The notes below the pieces were generated by a model, which worked only from the letters and a program-made list of their open reading frames with translations, was not told the origin of the DNA and searched no databases. The position numbers and the translations under genes are program-made. From Armigeres subalbatus (lineage: Eukaryota > Arthropoda > Insecta > Diptera > Culicidae), in the NCBI RefSeq assembly GCF_024139115.2, contig NC_085139.1, positions 142,003,271-142,067,270 of the forward strand: 64,000 nucleotides of DNA, written 5' to 3'. Each line of letters begins with the position of its first letter. The first letter of the stretch is position 1. This document shows, piece by piece, positions 21,535 through 31,796 of the stretch.

Positions 21535-21855
21535 TTATATCATTCCTAACATTTATCGTTTTCTCTGTATGTTTACATCTGTTTTCATCAATTTCCGACT
21601 GAATTTTCCCAAATTAATCGTATGTCTCGATTATCAGTAATATATAAAATACGATGCCGGTGTAACATACAAATTGAAGCATCTATTTTGTCCAGCAGCA
21701 TTGAATTGTTAAATAGCAATGTTCTTACCTCTCACCAAAACATGGTTTAATTTCAAAACATTGAATGTTTAAGTAGCGGATGTTTATTATTATAAATATA
21801 ATCGTCAAAAAACAGTATTAAAATACATTAATCGTGTTTATAATAAGAAATTTGA
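21535..21855 (-). repeat. Repeat Q, minus-strand copy
   Basis: Reverse-complement partner of 15930-16265. Words include tctgtatgtttacatctg, tccagcagcattgaattg, aagtagcggatg and ttaatcgtgtttataataag. Confidence 0.75.
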
Positions 21856-21859
21856 TAGA

Positions 21860-22113
21860 GCAAAAGCGTAGGAGTTCCAATCCGGAGATGGTGATTTCGA
21901 TTCTTGGTTCGGTCTAGGATGTTTTCGGGTTAAAAACATTCTCGACTCCCTGACATAGTGTATCCTACTTGTACACACAAGATACATACTCACGCAATGG
22001 CGGGCATAGAAAAGCTTTCAATTAATAACTGATGAAATTCTAATAGATTAGAAAGTGGAGCAGGCCAAGTTTCCGTTGAAGTGTAGAGCCATTGAAGAAG
22101 AAGAAGAAGAAGA
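21860..22113 (+). mobile_element. tRNA-headed SINE, Feilai-related variant
   Basis: Plus-strand order: agcgtaggagttccaatcc, gtgatttcgattcttgg (box B-like), a middle part with ctcgactccctgacat, then aagaagaagaagaagaag at 22094-22113. The layout (tRNA-like head, AAG tail) is that of a Feilai-type SINE, but the body differs from copies 1-3. No clear target duplication. Confidence 0.7.
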
Positions 22114-22929
22114 TTATGTTCTTGAGTACCTACAGGAATTTCTCTTGGAAAAGATCCTATAGTCAATGTAACTGATGTAACTCCAGATAGAATTCCTGAA
22201 AAAAAAAACTGATGAGATTCATTTCCAGGAACAAGTCCCGGAGAAATGTTTGGAGGATTTCCAGAAAGATTTACTGGTAGATCTTCCTTATGAATGATCT
22301 CTTGGAAGAATTCCTGCAGAAACTTCAGGGAGACCTCGAGAAGGAATTCCTGGAGGAACTCTGATGGGATGAAATTCCGGAATAACTCCAACAGATTTAC
22401 TGGTAGATATTCAGTACAAATTCTTAGAGGAACTTCAGGAGATATTCTTGGAGGAGCTACAGGGGTTAGGCAAAATGATTGAGATAGGCAAAATGATTGA
22501 GATAGGCAAAATTTGGCCCAAATTCAAATCCTTATAACTTTTTGAAAAATTGATGAAATTGGACAAAACCGGAAGCATTCGACGGCAAATTTAGTCAAGA
22601 TTTAGGAACATGTGCGGTCACGAATACTGGCCATCGGACACCGGAGACGTTCGGGATTTTCGGAGGCCATGTCAAAAACACATTTTTTCTGCCGCTCGTA
22701 TTTTTGTGTGGTTTGAAGTTACATCGATAAACACTATTTTCCTAGAAACTAGATCTTATTGAAAATTGAATGCGGGCTGTTGCGCTAAGATCCGTTGAAA
22801 AACATCCGAGATATGGCCATTTCAGTAAACCTGGTTCCGGATACTATGGTCAATTATGTATATCCTTCCAATCACGTATATATTATCCGGTACCATATCA
22901 ATATTGGTATCAAACTTCAAGATTTTTCA

Positions 22930-23948
22930 TGGAGATACTTCAGGAAGCATATTTAGGACGATCAGTTGCCCTGACCACTCTGTAGTAGGTTCCAGGTGCC
23001 CCGGAGGAAGTGGCCAATTTGAAAAACATTCAGAACCCTATCAATATGAGTATCAAACTTCAAGATTTTTCATGGAGATGCTTCAGGAAGCATATTCAGG
23101 ACGATCAGTTGCCCTGACCACTCTGTGGTAGGTTCCAGGTGCCCCGGGGGAAGTGGCCAATTTGAAAAACATTCAGAACCCTATCAATATGGGTATCAAA
23201 CTTCAAGATTTTTCATGGAGATGCTTCAGGAAGCATATGCAGGACGATCAGTTGCCCTGACCACTCTGTAGTAGGTTCCAGGTGCCCCGGGGGAAGTGGC
23301 CAATTTGAAAAACGTTCAGAACCCTATCATTATGGGTATCAAACTTCAAGATTTTTCATGGAGATGCTTCAGGAAGCATATTCAGGACGATCAGTTGCCC
23401 TGACCACTCTGTGGTAGGTTCCAGGTGCCCTGGGGAAGTGACCAATTTGAAAACGTTCAGAACCCAATCAAAATGGGTATCAAACTTCAAGATTTTCGAG
23501 GTGATACTTTTAAATGCATTTTAGAACCAGCAGCTGTCATGACCACTCCATGACCATGACCAGTAGGTTCCAGATATCCTGGGAAAGTGGCCAATTTGCA
23601 AAATGTTCGAAACCATATCAAAATGAGTATCAAAGTTCAAGTTTTTTCATGGAGATGCTTCAGGAAGCATATTCAGGACGATCAGTTGCCCTGACCACTC
23701 TGTAGTAGGTTCCAGGTGCCCCGGGGGAAGTGGCCAATTTGAAAAACGTTCAGAACCCTATCAATATGGGTACCAAACTTCAAGATTTTTCGAGGTGATA
23801 CTTTTAAATGCATTTTAGAACCAGCAGCTGTCATGACCACTCTGTAGTAGGTTCCAGGTGTCCTGGGGAAGTGGCCAATTTGCAAAATGTTCGAAACCAT
23901 ATCAAAATGAGCATCAAAGTTCAAGGTTTTTCATGGAGATGCTTTTGG
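22930..23948 (+). repeat. Tandem ~143-bp units, left arm of element A
   Basis: ggttccaggtgcccc recurs at 22988, 23131, 23274, 23417, 23566, 23708 and 23850, giving periods of 142-149 bp. Units contain aagtggccaatttgaaaaac, gtatcaaacttcaagattt and gccctgaccactctgtagta. Short frames (EMLQEAYSGRSVALTTL) repeat with the unit and are not evidence of coding. Confidence 0.9.
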
Positions 23949-24356
23949 ACTCTCCTGTCGAATAGAGTTCGCCGCAGCACGAAGTTGACCATCTACAAAA
24001 CGCTCATTAGACTGGTCTGCCTCTATGGCCACGAAAGTTGGATGTTGCTGGCGAAGGACCAACGCGCCCTTGGAGTTTCCGAATGGAAGGTGTTGCGGAC
24101 CATCTATGGTGGGGTGCAGATGGAAGACAATGGAGGTGGTGGTGGAGGCCAATGAACCACGAGTTGTAACTGTTAGGAGAACTACCCATACGGTACAATT
24201 TTGGCGGTTACGATGGGCCGGGCAAGAAGCCAGAATGTCAGACGATAACCCGATTGAGATGATGCTTCGATAATAATCCGACCGGTACAAGAAGAAGAGG
24301 CGTGCAGCGGTCACGGTGGATCGACCAAGTGGAACGCGACCTGCGGATCTTTCGCA
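23949..24356 (+). pseudogene. RTE-like LINE C-terminal fragment, left arm of element A
   Basis: The plus strand reads RVRRSTKLTIYKTLIRLVCL, YGHESWMLLAKDQRALGV and WKVLRTIYGGVQME, the same domain as the LINE at 2156. A purine-rich insertion or shift (ggaggtggtggtgg) breaks the frame. It is mirrored at 24552-24948, so it entered the arm before the inverted duplication. Confidence 0.8.
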
Positions 24357-24551
24357 AAAATGAAAAACAGACGTCATATTCAGGATTTGTCATCATATCA
24401 ACAAATACCTTGTCTTCCAAAATAATTTGATAATCAGCAGGCTTCACTTTACTCTTAAGTGCCATAACAGAAACATGGCCATGTCAAGATATAGCACCCC
24501 ACACAATTGCTAAGTCATGCTTGCGACCTGCTGCCATTGATGGCAGGCCAT
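24357..24551 (-). pseudogene. Tc1-like transposase remnant at the centre of element A
   Basis: Minus-strand reading shows VWGAIS, a stop, then HGHVSVMALKSKVKPADYQ and IILEDK. VWGAIS followed by a G-x-V stretch is typical of the region before the second catalytic Asp in Tc1/mariner transposases. Only about 50 residues are recognisable and the frame carries a stop. It lies in the unpaired centre, where an element's coding region would be expected. Confidence 0.5.
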
Positions 24552-24948
24552 CTTACACTTGGTCGATCCACCGTGACCGCATCGCGACTCTTCTTCTTGT
24601 ACCGGTCGGATCATTATCGAGCACCATCTTAATCGGGTTGTCGTCTGACATTCTGGCTACATGCCCGGCCCACCGTAACCGCCAAAATTGTACCATGTGG
24701 TAGTTCTCCTAACAGTTACAACTCGTGGTTCATTGGCCTCCACCACCACCTCCATTGGCTTCCATCTGCATTCCACCATAAATAGTCCGCAACACCTTCC
24801 ATTCGGAAACTCCAAGGGCGCGTTGGTCCTTCGCCAGCAACATCCAACTTTCGTGGCCATAGAGGCCGACCAGTCTAATGAGCGTTTTGTAGATGGTCAA
24901 CTTCGTGCGGCGACGAACTCTATTCGATAGGAGAGTCCAAAAGCATCT
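24552..24948 (-). pseudogene. RTE-like LINE C-terminal fragment, right arm of element A
   Basis: Mirror of 23949-24356 with a few differences (for example RVRRRTKLTIYKTLIRLVGL). Not functional. Confidence 0.8.
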
Positions 24949-25870
24949 CCATGAAAAACCTTGAACTTTGATACTCATTTTGATATGGTTTCGAACATTT
25001 TGCAAATTGGCCACTTCCCCAGGACACCTGGAACCTACTACAGAATGGTCATGACAGCTGCTGGTTCTAAAATGCATTTAAAGGTATCACCTCGAAAAAC
25101 CTTGAAGTTTGGTATCCATATTGATAGGGTTCTGAACGTTTTTCAAATTGGCCACTTCCCCCGGAGCACCTGGAACCTACAACAGAGTGGCCAGGGAAAC
25201 TGATCGTCCTGAATATGCTTTCTGAAGCATCTCCATGAAAAATCTTGCAGTTTGATTCCCATATTGATAGGGTTCTGAACGTTTTTCAAATTGGCCACTT
25301 CCCCCGGGGCACCTGGAACCTACTACAGAGTGGTCAGGGCAACTGATCGTCCTGAATATGCTTCCTGAAGCATCTCCATGAAAAATCTTGAAGTTTGATA
25401 CCCATATTGATAGGGTTCTGAACGTTTTTCAAATTGGCCACTTCCCCCGGGGCACCTGGAACCTACCACAGAGTGGTCAGGGCAACTGATCGTCCTGCAT
25501 ATGCTTCCTGAAGCATCTCCATGAAAAATCTTGAAGTTTGATACCCATATTGACAGGGGTCCGAATGTTTTTCGAATTGGCCACTTCCCCCGGGGCACCT
25601 GGAACCTACTACAGAGTGGTCAGGGCAACTGATCGTCCTGAATATGCTTCCTGAAGCATCTCCATGAAAAATCTTGAAGTTTGATACCCATATTGATAGG
25701 GTTCTGAACGTTTTTCAAATTGGCCACTTCCCCCGGGGCACCTGGAACCTACTACAGAGTGGTCAGGGCAACTGATTGTCCTGCATATGCTTCCTGAAGC
25801 ATCTCCATAAAAAATCTTGAAGTTTGATACCAATATTGATATGGTACCGGATAATATATACGTGATTGGA
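24949..25870 (-). repeat. Tandem ~143-bp units, right arm of element A
   Basis: Reverse-complement units (ggcacctggaacctac, cagggcaactgatcgtcctg, ccatgaaaaatcttgaagtt) recur with the same period as the left arm. Confidence 0.9.
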
Positions 25871-26264
25871 AGGATATACATAATTGACCATAGTATCCGG
25901 AACCAGGTTTACTGAAATGGCCATATCTCGGATGTTTTTCAACGGATCTTAGCGCAACAGCCCGCATTCAATTTTCAATAAGATCTAGTTTCTAGGAAAA
26001 TAGTGTTTATCGATGTAACTTCAAACCACACAAAAATACGAGCGGCAGAAAAAATGTGTTTTTGACATGGCCTCCGAAAATCCGGAACATCTCCGGTGTC
26101 CGGTGGCCAGTATTCGTGACCGCACATGTTCCTAAATCTTGACTAAATTTGCCGTCGAATGCTTCCGGTTTTGTCCAATTTCATCAATTTTTCAAAAAGT
26201 TATAAGGATTTGAATTTGGGCCAAATTTTGCCTATCTCAATCATTTTGCCTAACCCCTGTACAT

Positions 26265-28145
26265 AAGGATCTCTTGGAGAAACTCCAGAAGGAATTCCTG
26301 GAGAAACTTTAGAGAAATTATTGAAGGAACTCCAGGAGGTTCTCTTGAAGGAATTCTCGCCTAACTTTTCGAAAGCACCTAAGTGACATATTTTCATGAA
26401 TTAATTTGAATAGCGCAATCAACAGAAAAACATGAAAGCTTTCGATTGCAGTACTCAAATTAATTCATGAAAAAATGTTACTTAGGTCCTTTTGAAAAGT
26501 TAAGCGAGATTTCCAGGAGGAATTTCAAGAGGAATTCCTAAAAGACCTCCAGGAGAAATTCCTAGAAGAGATACAGGTGGAATTTCCGTGGAGCTCCAAC
26601 AGAAGCTCCAGGATGAATTCATAACGGAATTCCTCCGGGAGGACCTCCAAGAGAAATTATTGATGGAAATTTAAGAGGAATTATCTGAGGAACTCCAAGA
26701 GGAATTCTAGTAGGAACTCCAGCAAAAACTGCAGGAGGAATTCTGGAGATACTCCAGAAAGAATTGCCGTTGCCGTTGTTCTGAAAAAACTTCAGCAGGA
26801 ATTCCCGAAGCAACTTCAGGTGGAATTCCTGAAAGAACTCTCGAAGGAATTTCTGGAGGAGCTCTGATGGGATTGATTTTCGGAACAATTCCAGGAGAAA
26901 TTTCTGGAGGATCTCTGGAAGGATTTACTGGAAGATCTTTAGTATGAATTCCAGTATTCTTGAAGGAGCTCCAAGAGGATCTCTTGGAGAAACTCTAGAA
27001 GGAATTCTCAGAGGAACTTTAGGTACAATTACTGGAGGAACTCCAGGAGGATATTTTGAAGGAATTCCAGGAGGAGTTTCTAGAAAAAACTCAAGGAAAA
27101 AATCCTAGAACAACTTCAGGAGGAATTACCGGAAGAACTCCTGGAGAATTTCTTGTAGGAGTTCCAACAGAAACTGCAAACTGCCTATTAAAGGAATTCT
27201 CTGATTTACTCCAGGCGGAATTCCACTGGGAACTCTATGTGGAAATCATGTAGGATCTCCAGGAAGAACTCCTAACAAAATTCAAGGAGGAACTCCGAAG
27301 GAATTCCTCGAGAAACTCCAGCAGGAATTTTGGAAAGAGGTATTTGTTAAAGACCACCAGCGGGAATTCCTAGAAGATCTTCAGGATAGATTCCTGGAGG
27401 AATTATAGAAGGAATTTCAGGAGGAGTTTTCGGAGGAACTTTTGTACAAATATCTGTTCAAACATTTGGGAACTGCATGAGGAACTCCATCAGGATGAAT
27501 TCTCGGAAGAACTACTGGAGGAACCCCTGGAGATTGTCCAGATTCAAAAGGAATTCCATGCAGGAGAAATTCCTGAAAGGGGTCGGCCAAAAATTACGTC
27601 CAAGGTTTGAGTGGGGAGGGGGATTCGAGTTTTCTGACAGTTTGAGACAGGGTGAGGGAGGGGGGCCCGTTTTATGTGACGCCCACAAAAAATCTTGAAA
27701 GTATTTTAGGAACAATTCTCGGAACAATTTGCATTTTTAAAACATAAGGCTTCCTGACGTTTAGTCATCTTCTCTTGCACGCGCATATTAAGGATAGGTT
27801 TTGTTTTCATCGCGAAACGCTTCCGAAGCGTTCCGAAACTCTCGGATGAGCTCCGGAAGAACTACATAAGCAATTTAATAAGGATCTACAGAAAGATTTA
27901 CTTGAAGATGTCCAGTATGAATTCTTGAAGGAACGCATGGAAGAATGCATGTATTATCCGGGAGGAATTTATGAATTAATTCAAGGAGAAATTCCTTGGG
28001 GAATTTCAGGACGACAATAAGGTACTTCAAATTTCAAAAATGTTAGAAAATTCCAACTCCCATATGTCTATCAGCTTCTTTTTGATGATTTAGGAGTCCT
28101 GGCAAAATTTCAGAATATTTGGTGGTGGTTTAGGGGTGGCACAAA
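26265..28145. repeat. Field of degenerate GGAATTCC-type repeats, second part
   Basis: Continues the field interrupted by element A: gaggaattcctggaggaactcc-like units throughout. A G-rich patch at 27575-27690 (gtggggagggggattcg, gggagggggg, gtgacgcccac) resembles an independent dispersed repeat. No gene. Confidence 0.65.
26356..26508. mobile_element. Palindromic MITE
   Basis: ctcgcctaacttttcgaaag with acctaagt is inverted as acttaggt and cttttgaaaagttaagcgag. The inner arms pair as well (catgaattaatttga with tcaaattaattcatg). Confidence 0.75.
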
Positions 28146-28309
28146 GGCAATTTATTTATTATTTATTTATTTGATGCAGTCAACAGGCTAAAAAATACTC
28201 CAATGACAAACATAATACTAAAAATTAAGCAAAATAATTAAAATCTAACACATAATAATCTTAATTCTATTCTTGTTAACCTCATGAGAAACATGGAAAT
28301 CGAACTATT

Positions 28310-29331
28310 TTTTTTTTATCTGTATTTAAGAGACTTTCAGCCCGAGGCTGGCTCGTCTCTGATTTACAAAATGCTACAAATTCGATACATTATTTTTTTG
28401 TTCTTGATCGTGTGTTATACACTCTCCAGTCCGCTTCATCATGTTCTCTGGTATCGCCTGTATTGTAAGCGTCTTCACCACACGATCTCTTTGGGATGTT
28501 ATCGGCACGTGAGTCGCTTGCTGTTCCCGATGCGGCTGACAATCGCCTTTTCGCGCTGGCTCCAGTAGTGCCGAGCTCAATTTGCCTTTCGTCGTCGTCG
28601 TCATTGTCGTTTTCACTTTCGTTTGATTCCGTTTGCACTTGTGGAGGGCCGGTAGTGATTTGTTCGGATGTGTTTGATGGTATTTCTGATGTAGGCTCTG
28701 AAGTCGCCACTGGGCACTTTGATTGTGGTTGATCATTTTGTTTTTGGCCAGTAACTAGCGTCGGTTCATTCTCGATAGAGATGCGCGATGGTATCGGTTT
28801 TTCTATCATCATTCGCACTACTCTCACACCGTTCAGCACTCCCGGGAAGAAGTTTTTCCAGGTCTCATTTTGTATGGAGATTATTTTTCCATATTGTTTC
28901 AGATGGTTGATGATGGTGGTATTCGGCATGCGTGGCGAAAGGTCGTGTAGCTTGATTGTTGTAGTGGGGCCATCAACATACACCGGTATGCGATAGATTA
29001 CGCCTAGACGATGGAACGAGTGTTTCAGATGGTTTTGCTGCTGTAGTCGTGGTGCTACACCTGCATCGTTCATCTCGATAAACACGCAGTTGTTGAGGTT
29101 GTGCAGCTGAATGCTCTTAACATCAGTCATGTCAAGCTTGATTGACTTCTCCAGGAACTTTTTCACCTGCTCCAACGGAGGTCGTGTTGGAAGAACACTA
29201 AAGTCCACGACAAGCGTGTTCGTTCTGTGTGACATTTTGCACTGAGTGGATTCGACACGAACCGAGGAATATCGTTTGATAAGCAATTGTGCGGAAAGAC
29301 GTCTATCGTGCGCGAGAAGCGATTGCCAACT
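28310..29331 (-). mobile_element. Non-autonomous LINE with only an ORF1, nested in an older LINE
   Basis: A perfect 14-bp direct duplication, gaaatcgaactatt, lies at 28296-28309 and 29332-29345. On the minus strand the insert has a 45-bp leader, a 298-codon intact frame, and a short 3' UTR with a hairpin-like gacgagccagcctcgggc followed by tgaaagtctc. A run of A residues (28310-28317 as T) ends it. There is no endonuclease or reverse transcriptase. The 3' hairpin resembles the LINE tail at 20872-20939. It fits a HAL1-like strategy: an ORF1-only transcript mobilised by another LINE's ORF2. Confidence 0.85.
28390..29286 (-). CDS. ORF1-like (gag-like) protein of the nested LINE
   Basis: Intact 298-codon frame; the second Met (MSHRTNTLVVDF) is a possible alternative start about 18 codons in. 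Residues about 25-110 are globular; residues about 110-175 (IPVYVDGPTTTIKLHDLSP, then YGKIISIQNETWKNFFPG and VRVVRMMIEKPIP) form the RNA-binding RRM-like part known from ORF1 proteins of mosquito I/Loner-type LINEs. In those relatives a CCHC zinc knuckle normally follows. Here the following segment (TLVTGQKQNDQPQSKCP) lacks the knuckle and passes into an acidic, low-complexity tail (ESENDNDDDDERQIE) and a basic C-terminus (VYNTRSRTKK). The intact frame suggests a young insertion. Predicted role: RNA binding and RNP formation, acting with another element's enzymes. Confidence 0.75.
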   Translation of the reverse strand: MLIKRYSSVRVESTQCKMSHRTNTLVVDFSVLPTRPPLEQVKKFLEKSIKLDMTDVKSIQLHNLNNCVFIEMNDAGVAPRLQQQNHLKHSFHRLGVIYRIPVYVDGPTTTIKLHDLSPRMPNTTIINHLKQYGKIISIQNETWKNFFPGVLNGVRVVRMMIEKPIPSRISIENEPTLVTGQKQNDQPQSKCPVATSEPTSEIPSNTSEQITTGPPQVQTESNESENDNDDDDERQIELGTTGASAKRRLSAASGTASDSRADNIPKRSCGEDAYNTGDTREHDEADWRVYNTRSRTKK

Positions 29332-29419
29332 GAAATCGAACTATTCGTAACATCTATTGAACACATACTCTTGATGGATTCATTTAAACCGTACCTAATT
29401 GGAGACGGCGGTTGCAAGT

Positions 29420-30430
29420 GTTAACTGCAGTTTTTTCAAGCAACTCTGAACAGTCAACATAACCCTGCAGCAAATCACCTACAAAACATGCTTTTGCGAT
29501 ATCGCGTCTCGTTTGAAGAAGATCTAAGTTAATTAATTTGCATCGGTTCTTGTAGCTGGGTAGATTTCACGGATTTCTCCAATTGTTTGGCAAAACAAAT
29601 TGTTTGGCAAAACAAAAGATGAAACCTAGTGGCGAGGAGGCCTTTGCCACGATATAGGAGATATGATTCTTGGAAGTACGCTTGGAATCTAATCCCAAAT
29701 CTTTGATAGTAGTTTCTCGGCGCAGCTCCGTATTGTTTAAATAATAGTCATGTTGATAAATCGATTGCTTCCGACCGAATTAAATTATAGAGCATTTAGT
29801 TACATTAAGTACCATGCGATTGAGACGACACCAGTTTGCAAAAGCTTCGAGCTGCTGCTGCAGGAATATGGCGTCCTGTGGACTTTTGATCACGTAATAT
29901 AGTTTCAAGTCGTCAGCAAACGACAAAGTAAAGCAACGTAGGATGAAATTGACATCGTTCATGTACAGCAAGAAAAGGAATGGCCCGAGATGACTACCTT
30001 GGGGAACACCCGAAGATACTGGAAACGACGGTAATTAGCGACACTCTGTTTACAGCCAGCCTTTCTTATGCACGGGAAACACATATGACTGTTTCCAACT
30101 GTTCGGAAAAACTCCGGTTGTCAGGAAATTATTGAAGACTGTAGCTAACGGTAACACTTATGCTGATGAGCATCTTTTCAATAGAAGCGATGGAATACAG
30201 TCTGGACCATGTCCAGTAGATGATTTCAACCGCTCAAGGGCGCCAGATACCGTGTCCAGTGTAACGGTGAAGCTATGCTCAAGGTTTGACAGTTGAGGAA
30301 CATTATTTTGGCAGCATTTTTATTAGGAAGATCCGCGGCATTATAATTAAGAAGATCCGCGGCTTCGGCGTGACATATACCACTGTAAAACTTACCTGAT
30401 GAAACAGGAAGTTCGGCCGAGTGGCATGTA
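29420..30430 (-). pseudogene. Reverse transcriptase fragment of a jockey/CR1-like LINE
   Basis: Motifs in order on the minus strand: ALERLKSSTGHGPDCIPSLL; PVSSGVPQGSHLGPFLFLLY with MNDV; LSFADDLKLYY (FADD box); LNVTKCSIISFGRKQS; TIKDLGLDSK; ASSPLGFIF; and PSYKNRCKLINLDLLQTRR with DIAKACFVGDLLQG. This order is that of the RT thumb and the C-terminal end of jockey/CR1-type elements. Frame shifts and a deletion between the first two motifs make it a pseudogene. Confidence 0.75.
29580..29616. repeat. Short tandem duplication
   Basis: attgtttggcaaaacaa occurs twice in tandem inside the LINE remnant. Confidence 0.9.
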
Positions 30431-30744
30431 TGAAGCAACTTGAGGCGAACAGGTTGAGCAAAACTGACAAAGTTATTTTTTTACGGAAGACTTGCATTTC
30501 GACTTATTTTGTAGACGGTTATTGGGTTACTGGGAGTCGTAACAGTGAGCCGTTTTTTGGATTTGGTTCAAACTCTCGTACAGTAATCCCCTCCGGCCAA
30601 TAGAAGGAATCGCCAACAACATTTGAACCAGTTTTGCAGACACTAGGATACAAAGGATACAAAGGAAAAGTAATCAACGCAATTTGTGTTTATATGGGAA
30701 TTTATATGTAAAACAAAAAATTTGTTCAAGTTTTTCTACAAATG

Positions 30745-31152
30745 TCAAATAGTCGTGAATTCAAATATACAAAGCCCACTGACGTGAGCATTAAACTCGA
30801 CTTCGAGATCCCTCGCAACTTTCATTACCAGCATGGACATGCGAGGTCCTAGATAGCAACAGAAGTCCTTATGCCGGTTTGTTTGTTCATTCTGGATCGA
30901 CGAGGCAACATCACCAACTTTATCCATGATCATCTTATTGACCAGTGCCAATTCCTTCCGCTTTCTTTTATTCGGTTCGGACACCGATGTTGACGAAATC
31001 GATGTGAAATTTTCATTCTCAACATCTTGCAATATCTCTAAGTCCTCGTATACTTGCCCCTCAACGATAGATGAATCCTGCCCTTCGCCTTGTTGGATTG
31101 TCAACGCATCTTGTTGTTGTGTTACAGATATGGTTTGTAGTTGCTTGTGGTG
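30745..31152 (-). pseudogene. BESS-like C-terminal exon of a MADF-type gene
   Basis: The minus-strand frame carries a glutamine- and acid-rich linker, a basic NKRKRKELALVNKM stretch, and an end (DFCCYLGPRMSMLVMKVARD) that resembles a BESS motif, the protein-interaction tail of MADF-BESS factors. A good acceptor (tttaaattttcag) precedes it at 31153-31155. Joining it to the upstream MADF exon by the visible donors leaves the wrong phase, so at least one base change or another splice is needed. Confidence 0.45.
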
Positions 31153-31211
31153 CTGAAAATTTAAATAACACATATAAATATTGAAGTAAATAAGTTATCA
31201 ATCTTGAATAC
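31153..31211 (-). other. Possible 59-bp intron of the MADF-type gene
   Basis: On the minus strand it begins gtattcaag and ends ttttcag. A second possible donor, gtaagc, lies 13-14 bp upstream. Neither gives the phase needed for the BESS-like frame. Confidence 0.35.
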
Positions 31212-31594
31212 CTTCGACGCTTACAGTGCTCAGGCAAAAACGACAATTCATCATAGAACTTCCAGGTCGGTTCGTACACTATGGCAGTGCCGACACCAGA
31301 TGCAGTTGGTTTCTCGACTCTGCGAAGTTCCTTCATAAAACGATCCCGCTTCCACTTACTTTTCACTTCGTCGGTTATGTCAATAAAGAAATAGAAGTAC
31401 CTTGAAAGATATTCATTAATTCTGTAATGTGAAAACTTACTTGGTAATTTCACTTCGTTCGCTACATTCAACCAAATGTCCTTAATAAAAACATTCCTGT
31501 ATGTTTTACTGCTTTTAACATACGGTACTGGATGCTTTTTAATAACAGAAATGAAATGAAACGAAAGAATATCATCTTCTTGAATATTCCTCAT
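31212..31594 (-). pseudogene. MADF-domain exon(s), DNA-binding factor-like
   Basis: Starts at an ATG (MRNIQEDDILSFHFISVIKK). The MADF hallmarks appear in order: FISVIKKHPVPYVKSSKTYR, DIWLNVANEV, VKSKWKRDRFMKELRRVEK and TWKFYDELSFLPEH. About 20 residues between NVANEV and ITDEVKSKWK do not belong to the domain and begin with a good donor (gtaagttttc), so they look like an unspliced short intron whose acceptor is not clear. MADF proteins bind DNA as transcription or chromatin factors, and relatives accompany PIF/Harbinger transposons. The gene is either slightly damaged or mis-spliced in my reading. Confidence 0.5.
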
Positions 31595-31796
31595 TTTTCT
31601 ATCTTCGAATTCGAAGCGTAAACAATAACAATATTTTGACGACTACCGCCTGCCGCTGCGCTAATTTCCAGATTTGTACTAAAACAGTGCAATTTTTGCC
31701 GCAGCGCCGTCATTGTGCATGCAAGAGCAAGATCATACCAGCGCCATCGTGTTGTCAAAATGGTCAAAATGAGATTATGAGTTGCAATGTTGACGT

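Larger units (their letters stand above)
20300..22459. repeat. Field of degenerate GGAATTCC-type repeats, first part
   Basis: Between inserted elements, the DNA consists of loosely periodic ggaattcctggaggaactcc-like units (20300-20400, 20690-21040, 22120-22459). It carries no gene. Inserts listed separately are a decayed Feilai, a LINE tail, a GC-rich patch, repeat Q and a SINE. Confidence 0.6.
22460..26259. mobile_element. 3.8-kb palindromic element A with TA target duplications
   Basis: The sequence CAGGGGTTAGGCAAAATGAT starts at 22460 and its reverse complement ends at 26259. TA lies outside each end (22458-22459 and 26260-26261). The arms pair over about 1.8 kb each: a 500-bp outer part, seven or so tandem units of about 143 bp, and a captured LINE fragment. 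About 0.2 kb in the middle is unpaired. TA duplications plus a Tc1-like transposase remnant at the centre point to a Tc1/mariner-mobilised foldback element. No complete transposase is present. Confidence 0.8.
28149..30600 (-). mobile_element. Decayed non-LTR retrotransposon, host of the nested ORF1-only element
   Basis: Minus-strand reading from about 30430 to 29420 gives reverse transcriptase and C-terminal motifs. The remainder runs past the insertion at 28310-29331 to a (TTTA)-type tail at 28149-28175 (plus strand ttatttattatttatttat). The N-terminal part is not recognisable beyond about 30500. The copy is old: it has several stops and deletions, and a direct 18-bp duplication at 29580-29616. 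Confidence 0.7.

Noticed and set aside
22770..25967. Frames such as EMLQEAYSGRSVALTTL as genes
   Set aside because: They repeat with the ~143-bp unit and appear on opposite strands in the two arms.
28374..28736. Overlapping alternative frame inside the ORF1 region
   Set aside because: It is a shadow of the 298-codon ORF1 frame on the same strand.
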